This document shows, piece by piece, positions 33,985-45,409 of a stretch of DNA of 64,000 bases (position 1 is its first letter; each line of letters begins with the position of its first letter). The DNA lies in NCBI GenBank assembly GCA_963682025.1, contig OY821517.1, forward strand, positions 332,673,144-332,737,143. Reading direction: 5' to 3'. The notes beneath the pieces were generated by a model. It was not told the origin of the DNA. It saw nothing but the letters and a program-made list of their open reading frames with translations, and searched no databases. The stretch comes from Cordilura impudica. Its lineage: Eukaryota > Arthropoda > Insecta > Diptera > Scathophagidae. The position numbers were made by a program, and so were the translations under genes.

Positions 33985-34533
33985 AACCTACTTCTTGGCC
34001 CTAAAACCAACCCCATACTTCAACATCGCCACCGCCAAACTTGTATATATTCGGTCTAGTCTTTTTCCCTTAGGTCGTCCTACAAACGTTCTTCCATAAT
34101 GGTATCTATAATTAAACTTGGAGTCATCTGAAAAGAGAACAGTATTCCAATTCCGTCTTGACCAGTTCATGCGATCTTTAGCAAAGTTTTTGCGAGCCAG
34201 ACGATCTATCTCTGATATCGGTGGTTTCTTCACAGGACGATAACAACCAAGATCAGCATGAATTGCTCGTTGTCAAACAGTTTTTGGTTGTAGATTGTAA
34301 GTAATGCTTTAGGTAGCATTTTTGGATATTTTTTACTCTTTGACTCGTTTTACGGGGCCTGCCGCCTAAATGTTAAGTCGTCACCGTACGTCTTTCACGA
34401 TATTTCATGATAATTTTTGAAATTATTAATTTGTTTATAGAATATTTCTCATAAAGTTTCTTTTCTTTAAGACCAGCAGTAAAATCATTTATTATTCTGG
34501 TTTTTAACTTTTCACAAAATTTTATTCTTGCCA
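33985..34533 (-). pseudogene. Tc1-like transposase, N-terminal part (copy 3)
   Basis: Starts MARIKFCEKLKTRIINDFTA at 34533 and, through frame breaks, reaches ISEIDRLARKNFAKDRMNWS, then NTVLFSDDSKFNYRYHYGRT and FVGRPKGKRLDRIY. This covers the helix-turn-helix and the first catalytic Asp region of a Tc1 transposase. The FSDES motif is FSDDS here. The rest is missing. Confidence 0.75.
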
Positions 34534-34783
34534 TTATTTTATAATAAATAATTATAAAATAAAAAGATTGAAAAATACAGAAAGAAAATGTTAGAAACTA
34601 TAAATATTTAAATAAAGGTTACGATTTTATAAATTTTCTTTCATGCTATCTTCTAGATGTTATAGAAGTTTAAAAGTTTCCATTGTTTTGTTGTCACCAA
34701 TCAATACGTTTTTTTCGTTTATATATTTTTTGTAACAAATTTATTATCTTTCCATAGAGAACACATCAAAGAGTGATTATTAA

Positions 34784-35226
34784 ACAAGTAAGAAAATTAT
34801 ATTCGGTCTAAACCGACTATACGATACCCTATACCATGGTTTAGAGACCCTATCTCCAACTAATTGGATATAGAAAATAAGCATAAACCAAATTTGAGTG
34901 GCATTGTTATTAAATTTTTTGGCTGCAGATATGAAAAAGTTCATATCGGGTGCTATAATATATACATATGGGGACTAGGTCGAAAAATTGACCGATCCTG
35001 ACCATATTTGGTAAAGTCACCTATATTTTGAAAAAATATATACAAACCAAATTTGAGAAAAATCTGTGCAATATTTTTGTTTTTTGATAGATTTAAGTGA
35101 TGATCTGGAAGCAGCTCTATATGGGGCCTATGACTAAGTATTGTCCTATAGGTACTATTTTTGGACTACTGATTAATGGATATAATAAACACATACACAC
35201 CACATAGTGGTATAGGGTATAAAAAC
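34784..35226 (+). mobile_element. family A element, copy 5 (internal deletion)
   Basis: Complete head (AACAAGTAAGAAAATTATAT, palindrome with one change) and complete tail (CACATAGTGGTATAGGGTAT). The second half, including the microsatellite, is deleted between about 35190 and 35195. Confidence 0.8.
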
Positions 35227-35345
35227 AAAATAGTCAAATTTAGACTTTAAATGTCGCCAATGCATTGTCACCCACTGTATGTGGAAACATAACTATATTT
35301 CTTTTTTGTAAAATTGGGCTGATCGTGCAGAACAGAATAAAGAAA

Positions 35346-36790
35346 CTAGCTGTAACCCGATGCGCTTCGATTTTTTAATTTTACCGATTTTTGTTATTTG
35401 CGATTTTCGCTTTTTTATTTTTTTTTTTTTTTTTTGCAATTTTTGATTTTGGCGATTCCGCCCATATTATCCACGACTTTTTACATTGGAAATTTATGTA
35501 CTTGTCAAAAGTCTCAAGACTGTCATTTTCACAGTACTTCATCCCCCGAATTCATAATGAAAAGTTAGCTGCTGCTTACATGTCGCGCTCAACGAGATCC
35601 TTACTAGTCAACCGATTAGCCTTAAGGCCTAGTTACCCACGCGTAACGGTATCGGCGGGAATCAGCTGATTCAACCTGTCTTATAAGAAACACATACAAA
35701 TGCTTACTCCACTTAAACTAAACGTATCGTATCGTTAGCTTCTGTCGATTTTAGATTTTTGGTACGTTTGTACGTGGCATTTGTGAACAGCTGGTTCCGT
35801 TTTTACGTTCTATAATTGCACTAAATGCCAGCGTTACGATACGATACGATTACATTTTAACAACGTGTTTGTAACTAGGCCTTTAGTTTTTAGTTAGCAC
35901 ATAGTTTATTTATAATAATTTTTTTGTTGCCATCTAATAGCTTTAAAAACAACTCTGAAATTTGTAATGCCACCATATTTTTTGCATTAATGCCACCTGA
36001 TATAGTGAAAATCAACTCTGTTTACATTTCAATTTGTGTGATTTCACTGCTTCATTTTTTTAAATTTATATTTACAAGTGTTAAGTTTACGACAAAATTA
36101 TTTTAATTTGAAACTTATGTAAAAAAAATGTTTAAAAGATCCGCAAAGTAAAAAATATTTGTTTGCACTTAAAAATAATTTATATATTTTCTTTTGCTTA
36201 GTTTGACACACATCAGCTGGTTTAACGTACTTAGTCAGTGTTTGAAAGGTTGTTGATCTGAGTTTAGCAAACGCAGCAGCAAGTGCATTATAAATAGTAC
36301 TCATGCTAGATACTGCATAAATACGACCGCATATGTTATGTATAGGAGGTGCCATGCCCATTAGTCCGCCCATTTTTTGGGCAACTACTCCCATTAATAA
36401 CTTATGATCTCAGACAAAGTTCCAAGGCTTTCACTATTACAGTAATCCAGATATATGACGTTAAATATTAACTTTGTATGGGGGGTGCCACGCCTACTGA
36501 TCTGATCCCGCCAATTTTTGTCCGACTACTCACATTAATGACCTATGAACTCACACAAAGTTCCTAGGCTTTCTCTTTTACAGTACTCCAGGTATGTGTT
36601 AATAAATATTTACTTTATATGGTGGGTACCACGCCCATTAGTCCCATTCATCGATTCTTCAAATTAGTTTAATATGTACGTGTACATAGTTTCAGAACTC
36701 TTGCTGTCGTAGTACTCCAGATATTTTATGTTATAATTTGATGTTAAAAATTCACTTTATAGGGGAGGTACTACGCCCACTTGAAGAATA
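35346..36790. mobile_element. family D element, copy 1, with 140-bp tandem core
   Basis: Head ACTAGCTGTAACCCGATGCG, then CCGCCCATATTATCCACGAC. After the MITE at 35625-35882 and unplaced sequence, a tandem core at about 36340-36790 has units near 36340, 36477, 36619 and 36761. Each unit carries TATGGGGGGTGCCACGCC-type words and CACACAAAGTTCC. A second core is at 41140-41830. Confidence 0.6.
35625..35882. mobile_element. 258-bp MITE with TTA target duplication
   Basis: AGGCCTAGTTACCCACG at the left and CGTGTTTGTAACTAGGCCT at the right are inverted, with TTA duplicated outside (35622-35624 and 35883-35885). TTA duplication fits PIF/Harbinger-type elements. The interior has TACGATACGATACGAT. Confidence 0.85.
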
Positions 36791-37360
36791 AAAAAAAAAA
36801 TATATATGGCCTCTGCTGTAACCATTTGTTAGACCATCGGTGCAGTGGTCCAGCGTTCCCCCTATAAAACACAAACAGAAAAAAATCAATTTTTTTATAT
36901 ATGAGATTAAATTAAACAAAAATTCAAATTAGTAGAGCAAAAAACTTTTAAAATTTGAATTTTTTACTTTAATTTAAATTAAAATTTTTAAATTGAATTG
37001 TAATTTAAAATTTTTATTTTTTATTTTTATTCTATTCAGTATGTTTTGTTATACATCAATTTGAATTAGACTGCTTATCCGTCGTTTTTTTTTTTTATAT
37101 TTGCGACAATTTTTAATTACAAATTACTTTAACAAAATTATTTTAAATTTTTTTTAATATTTTCTCCCAAATTTTAAAACAAGTAAAAATTGTGATGCGA
37201 AAAAGGTGTTCGGGGTGAATTTGAAATGAAATTAAATTACTCATAGCTAGAAGTTAGTGGGCATACTTTGATTTGAACTTTGATTTTTAACGTATTTTAA
37301 ATTAAGTTTAAGCATAAATAACAAATACAAATCATTTATATTTTCTATTTCATTTTTCAG

Positions 37361-37621
37361 TTGCCCATAACAACACCAGCCAACACCAATAGTCCTCAAA
37401 CTTTTACCATAGTCCAGCAAGGCAACAGTTGGGTCATGAGTAGTGGTGGTAATATCAATAGCAACAGCAACAACAACATTGCCAGTAATTTAACAACAAG
37501 CTCAGCAACAATAGCAGCACCCATTGCCAGCGTGCCACAAATAGCAGCACAACAACATCGTGCTGGTGGTGGTGCTATAATGACAAATAAATCATCTAAA
37601 ACACAAATTCGATATCACTGA
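37361..37621 (+). CDS. Zmynd8: Zmynd8-like protein, terminal exon
   Basis: Begins at the acceptor TTTTTCAG (37359-37360) in phase 0, matching the donor at 10240. It reads LPITTPANTNSPQTFTIVQQ, then a Gly/Asn/Ser-rich stretch, and ends MTNKSSKTQIRYH before TGA. Low-complexity composition matches the preceding exon. No ATG is needed, since the first codon is TTG within the exon. Linkage to the upstream exons rests on splice signals, phase and composition, and could be tested by transcripts. Confidence 0.75.
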   Translation: MPITTPANTNSPQTFTIVQQGNSWVMSSGGNINSNSNNNIASNLTTSSATIAAPIASVPQIAAQQHRAGGGAIMTNKSSKTQIRYH

Positions 37622-39060
37622 AAATTAAAAACATCTTTGCATTGTAAATAAAATAAAAGGACTTCAATCTAACCATAAAACAAAATGAAAACATTAAAAA
37701 AATGTGATATAAATTTGATTGCTTGCTTATTCACGCTTGGTCTGCAGGCCTGCATATGATAAAATTTCATAATGAACTTCAGTGTAAATGACACATCATT
37801 AAAAACTCAAACAGACAACGATATCGTTTTTAGAATAAGTATTTTGTAAAAAGTTTTGATAGTTCCTAAGTTATAGGCTTAACATTTAATTGTATTTTAT
37901 TCTCTCTTTAATTTACAACAACTATTTTAAAACAAAATGGATTATTATGTAATTCAGTATAAAGAAAAAAAACAAAAAAAAAAAATATTTAAATAACAAC
38001 AAATTACATGTGACTCAAACATAGCAGTCATTTTAAAGTCTTCAAATTTCAAAGTCTTAAATATTTTAAATATTAAAACAAAATGTTGGCTTCTCATATT
38101 CATGTTAGAAAATTATTTTTTCTAATAGAAAATATAAAAATTTGTAGAATATGTCGGCAAAGGTTTGCTATAAATCGATTGTAAAAACTTTTTTTAAAAT
38201 TTTTATTTGTATAAAAAAAAAATAAAAAATTGTAATAAATTAAAATCGGCCAAGTTTTCCTTTTTAAATTGAATTACATAGTAACTTTCAGCGGTCAGAG
38301 CGTTTCATATTTTATTTATTATTTTGTAAATATTCAAATTAACCTTTATCTTGCACTATAATATTGTTTTCATTATATTTATTATTAAGCGTTGTATTTT
38401 TTAGAATATCCTTTACTATATACTTATATACAAACATACATTTAATCACTTTAAATTAGGACTGTTAATATAAGCTTTTATTAAAAAAAAAAAAAACAAA
38501 AAATATAAAAAGAATCTACTATACCTTATCATCGAGGTATCTGTATTATCAATAATATAAAAATGAATTTGAAATACATACAAATAGTAATTTGTTTTAT
38601 TTTTCTTTTAGATACTTTGCAGACTGATTCACCGACTGTTTTACGGATATGTAAAGCTGTATGTTTAATATCACTGTCCAACAAATTAAGACTTTTTGAT
38701 TGGAACAGAATAGCGACCCTATAATTCTGAAAGGGCATGTTGAGTAGATCACTTTTGTAGAATAAACTTATAGCCTAAAGTCGAAGGGAGCATTATACTA
38801 AAAGAAAAAAATTTTGTAAGTTAATGTCTGAGAGAATTCTTATTGTCAGAGTTATATTGTCGAATTTTATGAACATCATTTTTATGGAAGATCACCCTCT
38901 AGCTCCTCTCTTTAACGGTCAATTTTAACCTTTTTTGAGAAAATCAAAAAAGTCCTTTTAAAAAGGACATGTAATTAATAAAAGGACATATATAAAAAAA
39001 AAAAATACTATAAAAAAATTACTATAATTACTATAAATTAAATTTTTTTTCCAAAATAAT
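37622..39060 (+). other. 3' flank of the Zmynd8-like gene, probable 3' UTR
   Basis: No coding sequence. AATAAA-type signals occur at about 37649 and again near 38220-38240, so the UTR may be 30 bp or about 600 bp long. A block at 38640-38750 (TTCAGAATTATAGGGTCGCT on the minus strand) recurs at 44950-45010. Confidence 0.45.
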
Positions 39061-39179
39061 CAATAGATATGGCGGTTAAATGTAAACGAAACATTGTCAA
39101 AAACGGTCTTGGAGTGATGGGTAACTGTAAAAATAGTTGGAATTTAATTATGGTCAACTGAAATAACTGTAGCTTGCTT

Positions 39180-39460
39180 GTGGTTCGTCAAAAAAGTTGA
39201 GCTTTTCCTGCCCTAGGATTAAAGATTAGTTAAAGACGATTCGGAAAAATATATTTTTTTATTTTTTTGCTATGCCCCTGGATACCGCCCTTTTAGTTTT
39301 TTGTCCACTGCAACGCCATTTTTGGTCCTATCATGACATGTTGCATGTCGTTGTGCATGGTTTCATTGTGGCTACATTTCTTTCTTCAATAATTTTTTAA
39401 TCCGATGTCAAAAATTTTTCCGACTTTCAGTATCACAGTTCCTACCCACCCTAATGGCAA
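39180..39460 (-). repeat. inverted partner of 44120-44430
   Basis: The minus strand of this block and the + strand of 44120-44430 share ATTAAAGATTAG/CTAGTCTTTAAT words, the GGGCGGTATCCAGGG/CCTGGATACCGCCC block and the TAGGGTGGGTAGGAAC/GTTCCTACCCACCCTA block. The copies are diverged but collinear. Confidence 0.6.
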
Positions 39461-39507
39461 TTATTTTTAAACGAAAGTAAAGCCGCATTGATATCATGGA
39501 ACTTTTG

Positions 39508-40345
39508 CTTTAACAGTATTCAGTTCTATTCATAAACAAAAAAGTTACAGAGGTTAAAAAAATAATATTACAGAACAGGAAACATAAAGTAGTGCAAAAA
39601 CAAAAGCGTTGACATTCCAAAGTGATATTATATTTTGTTCACATTCGCTTTTGTCGTTCATTTATCAAATGTCAAAAATATTTTTTTTTTATTCTGAAAT
39701 TGGTTTATTTAAATTCGTTATGGTTATCATTTTCAAATATATATATATATATTCCACTAAATTTAATTACAATAAATAATAATAAAATTTAACATTTAAA
39801 CAAAATGCATTTCGAAGCGTGTTATATCGGCAAAACAAAATTACCAACAAAACGCCAAGTCATCCAATATTTTTTTTATTTGAGGACAAATGGTGCACCA
39901 AATATTTATAAAAATCAATTGGTGCAATACCAAAATTCTTCTCATGAAATAATTGAAATACCAGGTAATTATATTCAAAATTTTACGTATCAATAATATT
40001 TAATAACGTATAATTTATGTTTTAGAATTTTCGTGCCATTCTCAAAATACTGAACGTTTTGTGCGGGTTGTTAGTGTATCCGCAAATAAGGTTACAGACG
40101 AAAGGCGCATGGGCTTTATATTTGCGAGTATAGCAATCTCAATTCTGGCCAAAATATGTCTTAAAAAAATTGTACGTCCATATTTTACTTTTAAAAGTTT
40201 CATCAAATTAATGTGGCTTTCTTTTCACAAAAAGAGTTGTCATATCTCATATTTGATTAATGCATTGACATATTTGATCATTTGATTAATGCATTTTTAA
40301 ACCTCTGTAACTTTTTTTTTATGAATAGAAGTTAATCAGCCCTGT
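39508..40345. mobile_element. candidate element with inverted ends around a spliced ORF
   Basis: Left TTCTATTCATAAACAAAAAA plus GTTACAGAGGTT is inverted at the right as AACCTCTGTAACTTTTTT and ATGAATAGAA. The ends are about 50 bp long, with an interior of about 730 bp. Confidence 0.45.
39805..40285 (+). CDS. small spliced ORF of unknown function
   Basis: Exon 1 (39805-39964) starts MHFEACYIGKTKLPTKRQVI and ends at CCAG/GTAATT. A 61-bp intron (39965-40025) ends TTATGTTTTAG. Exon 2 continues in phase as EFSCHSQNTERFVRVVSVSA to a stop at 40285. The LPTKRQVIQYFFYL stretch resembles the start of small ORFs carried with multicopy arthropod element proteins, from memory only. The exon 2 part MGFIFASIAISILAKI is hydrophobic. 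Its location between inverted ends suggests a mobile-element ORF rather than a host gene. Confidence 0.35.
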
Positions 40346-41139
40346 TCTTGAAACGTTGTTATTTGAATAAGAGTGAATTTAAAATCACATGAAATTGAAA
40401 TTTTGTGTTTCTTGAAACCACCTTTTTTATTTATTTAATGGAAACATATGTTTGAGTTAAGAACCATATGTTTGAGTTAAGAACATATGTTATCTAGAAA
40501 CCGAGGTGCCATATGGTTCTTTATTCAGTTTCACAAAAAACTTTTAGGTATTTTGTGCATGTTTTTTCTTAAGTTTATAGAAAAAGTATAAAGAAAAATA
40601 TTTTCTTTTAAAATAACAACTTATTTGTTCATTTAATTGTTTTTGTTCTTCAATTTCATTCAATTAAAAATGACTTTTCTATTTTTAAAAAGTTAGGCAT
40701 CACCAAAAAAAAATTTCGATATTCAGATAAATTGGATTTGACTGGCATCACTACTGTTTCGAACATATGCAAAAAAATAAAAATATGTGATTTGATGAAC
40801 ATTTTTTTTTTTAATTCCTTTATTTGCAATAATTAGTGCATTAAGAATCTATGTTATAATTGTGTAAATAAAAAGTTTTTATTATAGCTATAGAACAGCA
40901 TCATCGCAAAAAGTGTGTTTTATTAACATCGAACACTTATTACGAGTTTTTTTTTTTAAATCAGCGCAAAATGTAGACGTTTTTTAAAATCGTTTTTTTT
41001 TTCATAAAATTAATGTCTTATTTTTTAAAATAATGACAAGGTTCAATAAAAAACATGTTAGAGTTTAAATATCAATTAGTTTTTTTTTTTATCTCTTAAG
41101 ACCTGCTTAGTAGAAAAAAAAATCATGTGAGTTTTGAAT
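40346..41139. other. no gene seen
   Basis: AT-rich intergenic sequence with a short direct duplication of ATATGTTTGAGTTAAGAAC near 40447-40490. No ORF. Confidence 0.5.
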
Positions 41140-41940
41140 TTGGAGATTCCGCCCATATTTTCTACGACTACTCACATGGGTAATTAATGCACTTGTCAGA
41201 AGTTCAAGACTGTCACTTTCATAGTACTTCATATTTTTTGTATAGGAGGTGCCACGCCCACTAGTCCTAATTCTCCCATTATCAGACTATTGACATTAAT
41301 ATCTGATGGACTCACACAAAGTGTTAAGGCTTTCCCCATAGTTCTACAGTTATGTGATATTATATACATATTTACTTTTTATGGGCGGTGCCACTTCGAC
41401 TGCTACGATCACGCCCATTATTGTTTGACTAATCACATGAATAACTTATGGGCTCACGCGAATTCCCAATGCATTCACTATTACAGTACTCCAGATATAT
41501 GAAACTTAATATTTACTTTGTATGGGGATGCCACGCCCATTGGGCCGGTTCCGCCAATTTTTTTTTTCAACTACTCACATTAATGACAGATGACATCACG
41601 CAAATTTGCAAATCTGTCCTGTCATCGTATTCCAGATATATGATATTGATGAATTATTTTGTATGGGAGGTGCCACGCCCACTAATCCGATACCGCCCAT
41701 TTTCGGCATGGGTACTAATATTAACAATCGGTGATCTCACATAAATTTGCAAAGCTCTCCCTGTCATAGTACCCAATATTTGTATGAGAGGTGCCACGCC
41801 CACTAAAAATATCAACAAATTTATAACTTAAAGTTCAGGCCATATACACAGTAAGACTCTATAAATATTTAAGGAAGATCGGTCCAATGGTTTAGCCTCT
41901 TATACATACATACTTTTGCTTATATATACATATATAGATT
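41140..41940. mobile_element. family D element, copy 2: 140-bp tandem core and tail
   Basis: Units start near 41241, 41380, 41521, 41662 and 41780, each with a GGAGGTGCCACGCCCACTA-type box followed by CGCCCATT and TCACA-AAGTT words. The tail GAAGATCGGTCCAATGGTTT, then ACATATATAGATTTATTG, matches the usual ends of such elements. Confidence 0.7.
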
Positions 41941-42785
41941 TATTGATTCCGTTATATATTTATTTTTTTACTTAAAAGATTTTTCTAATTATTTTATTTC
42001 CTTAATTTATATTTTATAAAAAAAAAAAATTTTTTAATTAAATTTTTTAGTTAAAAATTTTTTTTTTTAAAGTTATTTTTATTTTAATTTTTAAAAATTT
42101 TATGTCACTAGAAACAAAATTCCAGTCGAGGAAAAGCAAAATAGAAAAAATTTACATATTTTTTTTTTCACAAAAACGGAAAAAATAATATTTGTAGAAA
42201 AAAAAAATATTAAAAAAAGAAAAAAAAAATCCGAACGTAGTAGAGCAAAACAGAGCAAAAGAAAAATATATATTGTAAATAATGTGGTCATATTTCTTAA
42301 AACAAAATAATTTTTTTTTAAATTTTTTTCTTTAAATATTTTTTACAGAATTTTTTTTAAATTAGTCTTTTTTACATATAATTTTTCTATAAAACATTTT
42401 TGATATTAACAATTTTTTTAAGTTGAAAAAATAAAAGAAAATATTTTTTTATTTGTGAAATAAAAATTTTTTTTTATTATTTTCTTTAATTATTTATTCT
42501 TAAAGTTTGTAATTTATATTTTGTCAAAAAAAATATATATATATATTTAAACAGTAGAAAAAACATTTAAAAAAACATTTTTTGTTAAATTATTCAATTT
42601 TTTTAATAATTTAAACTTTATTGAAAAAAAAAAAAAAATAAATACAAAAAATAATGTTCAAAAAAATTTAAGCAAATATAACTGATACATATTTTTATTT
42701 CGACCTTTCTGTTGTAATGAAACGAAAAAATAAATGAAAATAATAAAAAAAATTTTTCACAAATAAAAAATATTTTCTTTTATTT
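41941..42785. other. very AT-rich low-complexity sequence
   Basis: Runs of A and T with little else. No ORF, repeat unit or element end could be made out. Confidence 0.6.
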
Positions 42786-43563
42786 ATTATACCCTATACC
42801 ACTATGTGGTTTGGGTATAATGACTTTGTGCTGCTGTTTGTAACAACCAAAAATATTTGACCTAGACCCATCTTTAATTATACCGATCGAATCAGAATCA
42901 CTTTCTGAGTTGATTTAACAATGTCCGTCCGTCCGTCCGTCTGTGTGTCCATGTAAAGCTTGTAATCAAACTGCAGGTCGCAAATATGAATATATTTTGA
43001 TGAACTTTGGTATATAAGCTTTTATCGGCAATGGGATGAACGCTATTGAAATTGGTGAGAATCGGTCCATGTTCAGACCTAGCACCCATACAAATTACCC
43101 ATATGAAAACGACATAAATTGCCATAAGATCCAAATTGTCATATAGATCTTACTCAAATTGGGTTTGTATGCGTTCATTACATCCACTAATGAGTAGTCC
43201 AAAAATGATCCCTTTGACCCCATATAGAGCTGCTTCCCGATCTTCACTTAAATCTATTAAAAAACAAAAATATTGCACTGATTCTTCTCAAATTTTGTTT
43301 GTACATATTTTTGCAAAATACAAGAGACTTTACCAAACATGATCAGGATCGGTCCATTTTTGGACCTAGTCCCTTTATAGATATAGCATCCGATATGAAC
43401 TTTTTCATATCTGCAGCCAAAAAAATTAATAAAAATCCCACTCAAATTTGGTTTTTGCTTATTTTCTATGTCCAGTTAGTTGGGCCTAAGAGATAGGGTT
43501 TCTAAACGCATGGTATAGGGTATCGTATAGTCGGTCTAGACCGACAATAATTTTCTTATTTGT
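42786..43563 (-). mobile_element. family A element, copy 6 (full length)
   Basis: From TATACCCTATACCACTATGT to the palindrome (TAGTCGGTCTAGACCGACAA, last bases changed) and AATTTTCTTATTTGTTT. Very similar to copy 10 (56981-57755), sharing GAGTGGGATTTTTATTAATT in inverse. Confidence 0.85.
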
Positions 43564-43611
43564 TTTTAAGTAATTAAAGATTTCTTTATGTCATTTTTTA
43601 AAATCAAACAG

Positions 43612-43733
43612 AAAGCGTCATCTATGTATCACTTATAGCAAAAATTGTTTCAGCTAATTCAACAACCCTTTGCTGTAAAACGTTATAAATATCCCAATAT
43701 AAACGTAGATAAGTGATACATAGATGACGCTTT
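43612..43733. mobile_element. hairpin MITE with perfect 25-bp inverted ends
   Basis: The 25 bp from 43612 (starting AAAGCGTCATCTATG) are exactly inverted at 43709-43733. Weaker pairing (ATGTCATTTTTT and AAAAAAGTGGCAT) continues outside on both sides. The loop is about 72 bp. Confidence 0.8.
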
Positions 43734-43772
43734 AAAAAAGTGGCATAAAAAAACAATGTTATATCATAATTT

Positions 43773-43862
43773 TTTCACCAATACAATCATAAGTCACACA
43801 GCGTTATCTGCTTCAGCTCACACCGATATGAGTTACGCTGTTTTTGTGATTGTATTGTGAAA
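43773..43862. repeat. second inverted repeat, about 90 bp
   Basis: TTTCACCAATACAATCATAA at the left pairs with GATTGTATTGTGAAA at the right, with inner CACAGCG and CGCTGT. It follows the previous hairpin by 40 bp. Confidence 0.6.
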
Positions 43863-44119
43863 TAGAAATTTACCCCCCTGCGCGTATAGATGTTTACACA
43901 TCAAAAAGGGCATTTGTTTTGATTTCACAAAGCCTTTTCTATGTGAATTAAAACGAGAAAAAATATTCTTATTGAAATTAGAGAAGAGCAAAAAAACTCG
44001 TAGATTTAAGAATTTTTTCATTTACGAGTTTTTTTTTGTGATAGTGGTTTCAAGAACAGGGGTGAATAAATTTGAAGAAAAAATTTCATGAAATTAAAGC
44101 CGCTTTCCTTGTGTTTCAA

Positions 44120-44430
44120 AATGGACGGCATTAGAGTGGGTAGGAACCGAGATTGTCAAAGTCACTACCAGAATTTGACGTCGGAGTCAAAAATCATTAA
44201 AGGAAGAAATGTAGCTATTACGAAGGCATGAACAACAGTATACAATATATTATGATCGGGCTATAAATGGCGACGTAGTGTACAAATAACTAAAAGGGCG
44301 GTATCCAGGGCCGTGGCAAAAAAATAAAAAAATATTTTCCGGATCGTCTTCAACTAGTCTTTAATCCTAGGGGGTGACTGGCTCGACTTTTTTTTTTCTA
44401 TGGCGACCAAACCACCTTATTGCACACTGA
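44120..44430 (+). repeat. inverted partner of 39180-39460
   Basis: See 39180-39460. It leads directly into the family F N-terminal ORF, so it may be that element's 5' end. Confidence 0.55.
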
Positions 44431-44503
44431 GTTCTCGCGTCTAGGCACCTCTGAAAAAAAAAAAAATATAAAAATTTCAATCATAATTGAGCTGAGACTA
44501 AGC

Positions 44504-44797
44504 ATGGCGGAGTCTGTATGCAAATTAAGAGATTGGGTTTGTTTCGTTTGTGGACATCTAACGCATCATCAAAGCAGAAGAAAGATATTCCCTACAATTG
44601 AAGAACCCTATTTTCTTTTTTTTGGAATACGATTTTCGTCTGAAGCTTGGATACCAAAAACTTTATGTACTACTTGCGAAAGTGCTCTATTGACCTGCTG
44701 CAAAGGCGGTACTAAAGCGCTGCCATTTTCTACACCTATAACATGGATTGAACCTGAAGATCACAAATCCGATACATACATGCTATTTCTGCGTTAA
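44504..44797 (+). pseudogene. N-terminal zinc-binding part of an uncharacterised multicopy arthropod protein (family F)
   Basis: Starts MAESVCKLRDWVCFVCGHLT. It has CFVCG, then WIPKTLCTTCESALLTCCKG and ITWIEPEDHKSD. The Cys pairs and the W-EP-DH motif match the N-terminal domain of multicopy arthropod proteins I recall, in which a CYFC motif follows. Here CYFCVNY is found in the next frame (near 44780), so a small frameshift ends the ORF. Further degenerate coding sequence may continue to about 44930 (EGVLAPLPDYKF). Function unknown; probably mobile-element borne. Confidence 0.55.
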
Positions 44798-44936
44798 TTA
44801 CTAATTTGTTAGATACCAAAGGCAGTTCGCGATAATGACATACGAGGCAACAAATAATGTCATTTTATCAGAAATGCGTTGCGAAGGTGTTCTGGCACCT
44901 CTGCCGGACTATAAGTTTATTTTACAAAAATAATTT

Positions 44937-45015
44937 ACTCAACATGACTTTTCAGAATTATAGGGCCGCTATTCTGTTCCAAAAATGCTGTTGGACAATG
45001 TATTTAATTTCAAAA
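44937..45015 (+). repeat. short dispersed repeat shared with 38640-38750
   Basis: TTTCAGAATTATAGGGCCGC and TATTCTGTTCCAA match the minus strand of 38640-38750 closely. A TTGGACA box follows in both. Confidence 0.6.
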
Positions 45016-45409
45016 ATTATCACTCATACATCTAAGAATTAATATCTTTGAGCTAGGAACTTGAAAATTGAAATGTCTGTTCCCTTAAAAAAGAGCCATT
45101 AAAAAAAAAAAAAAATAGTTCTTAAAACAGTACAATAATAAATTATGTTAAATTCAAATTCAAATTTTATTGAGTCTTAATGAAAAATAACAATGAAATA
45201 TAATAAACAAATGGAATAAAGAAAGAGTACCTTGGAACTATTGTGTGTTATTCTAATAAGATTGAATGTGAGGTGCTGCTTGCTGAAGTATAGTGTTTTA
45301 TATTTTAATTGGAGTTAACAGAGTAGGTTTGTTTGCTCTCGACAAAATATTAGACAACTTGAGACGTGTGTCTCCGTTAGTACTTAGAACTAAGAAAAAA
45401 AAAAATTAT

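Larger units (their letters stand above)
10240..37360 (+). other. 27.1-kb last intron of the Zmynd8-like gene
   Basis: Bounded by GTAAGT (10240) and TTTTCATTTTTCAG (ending 37360), both in phase 0. Nearly all of it is mobile-element sequence on both strands, listed individually below. One small spliced ORF (28339-28981) lies inside on the same strand. Confidence 0.75.
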
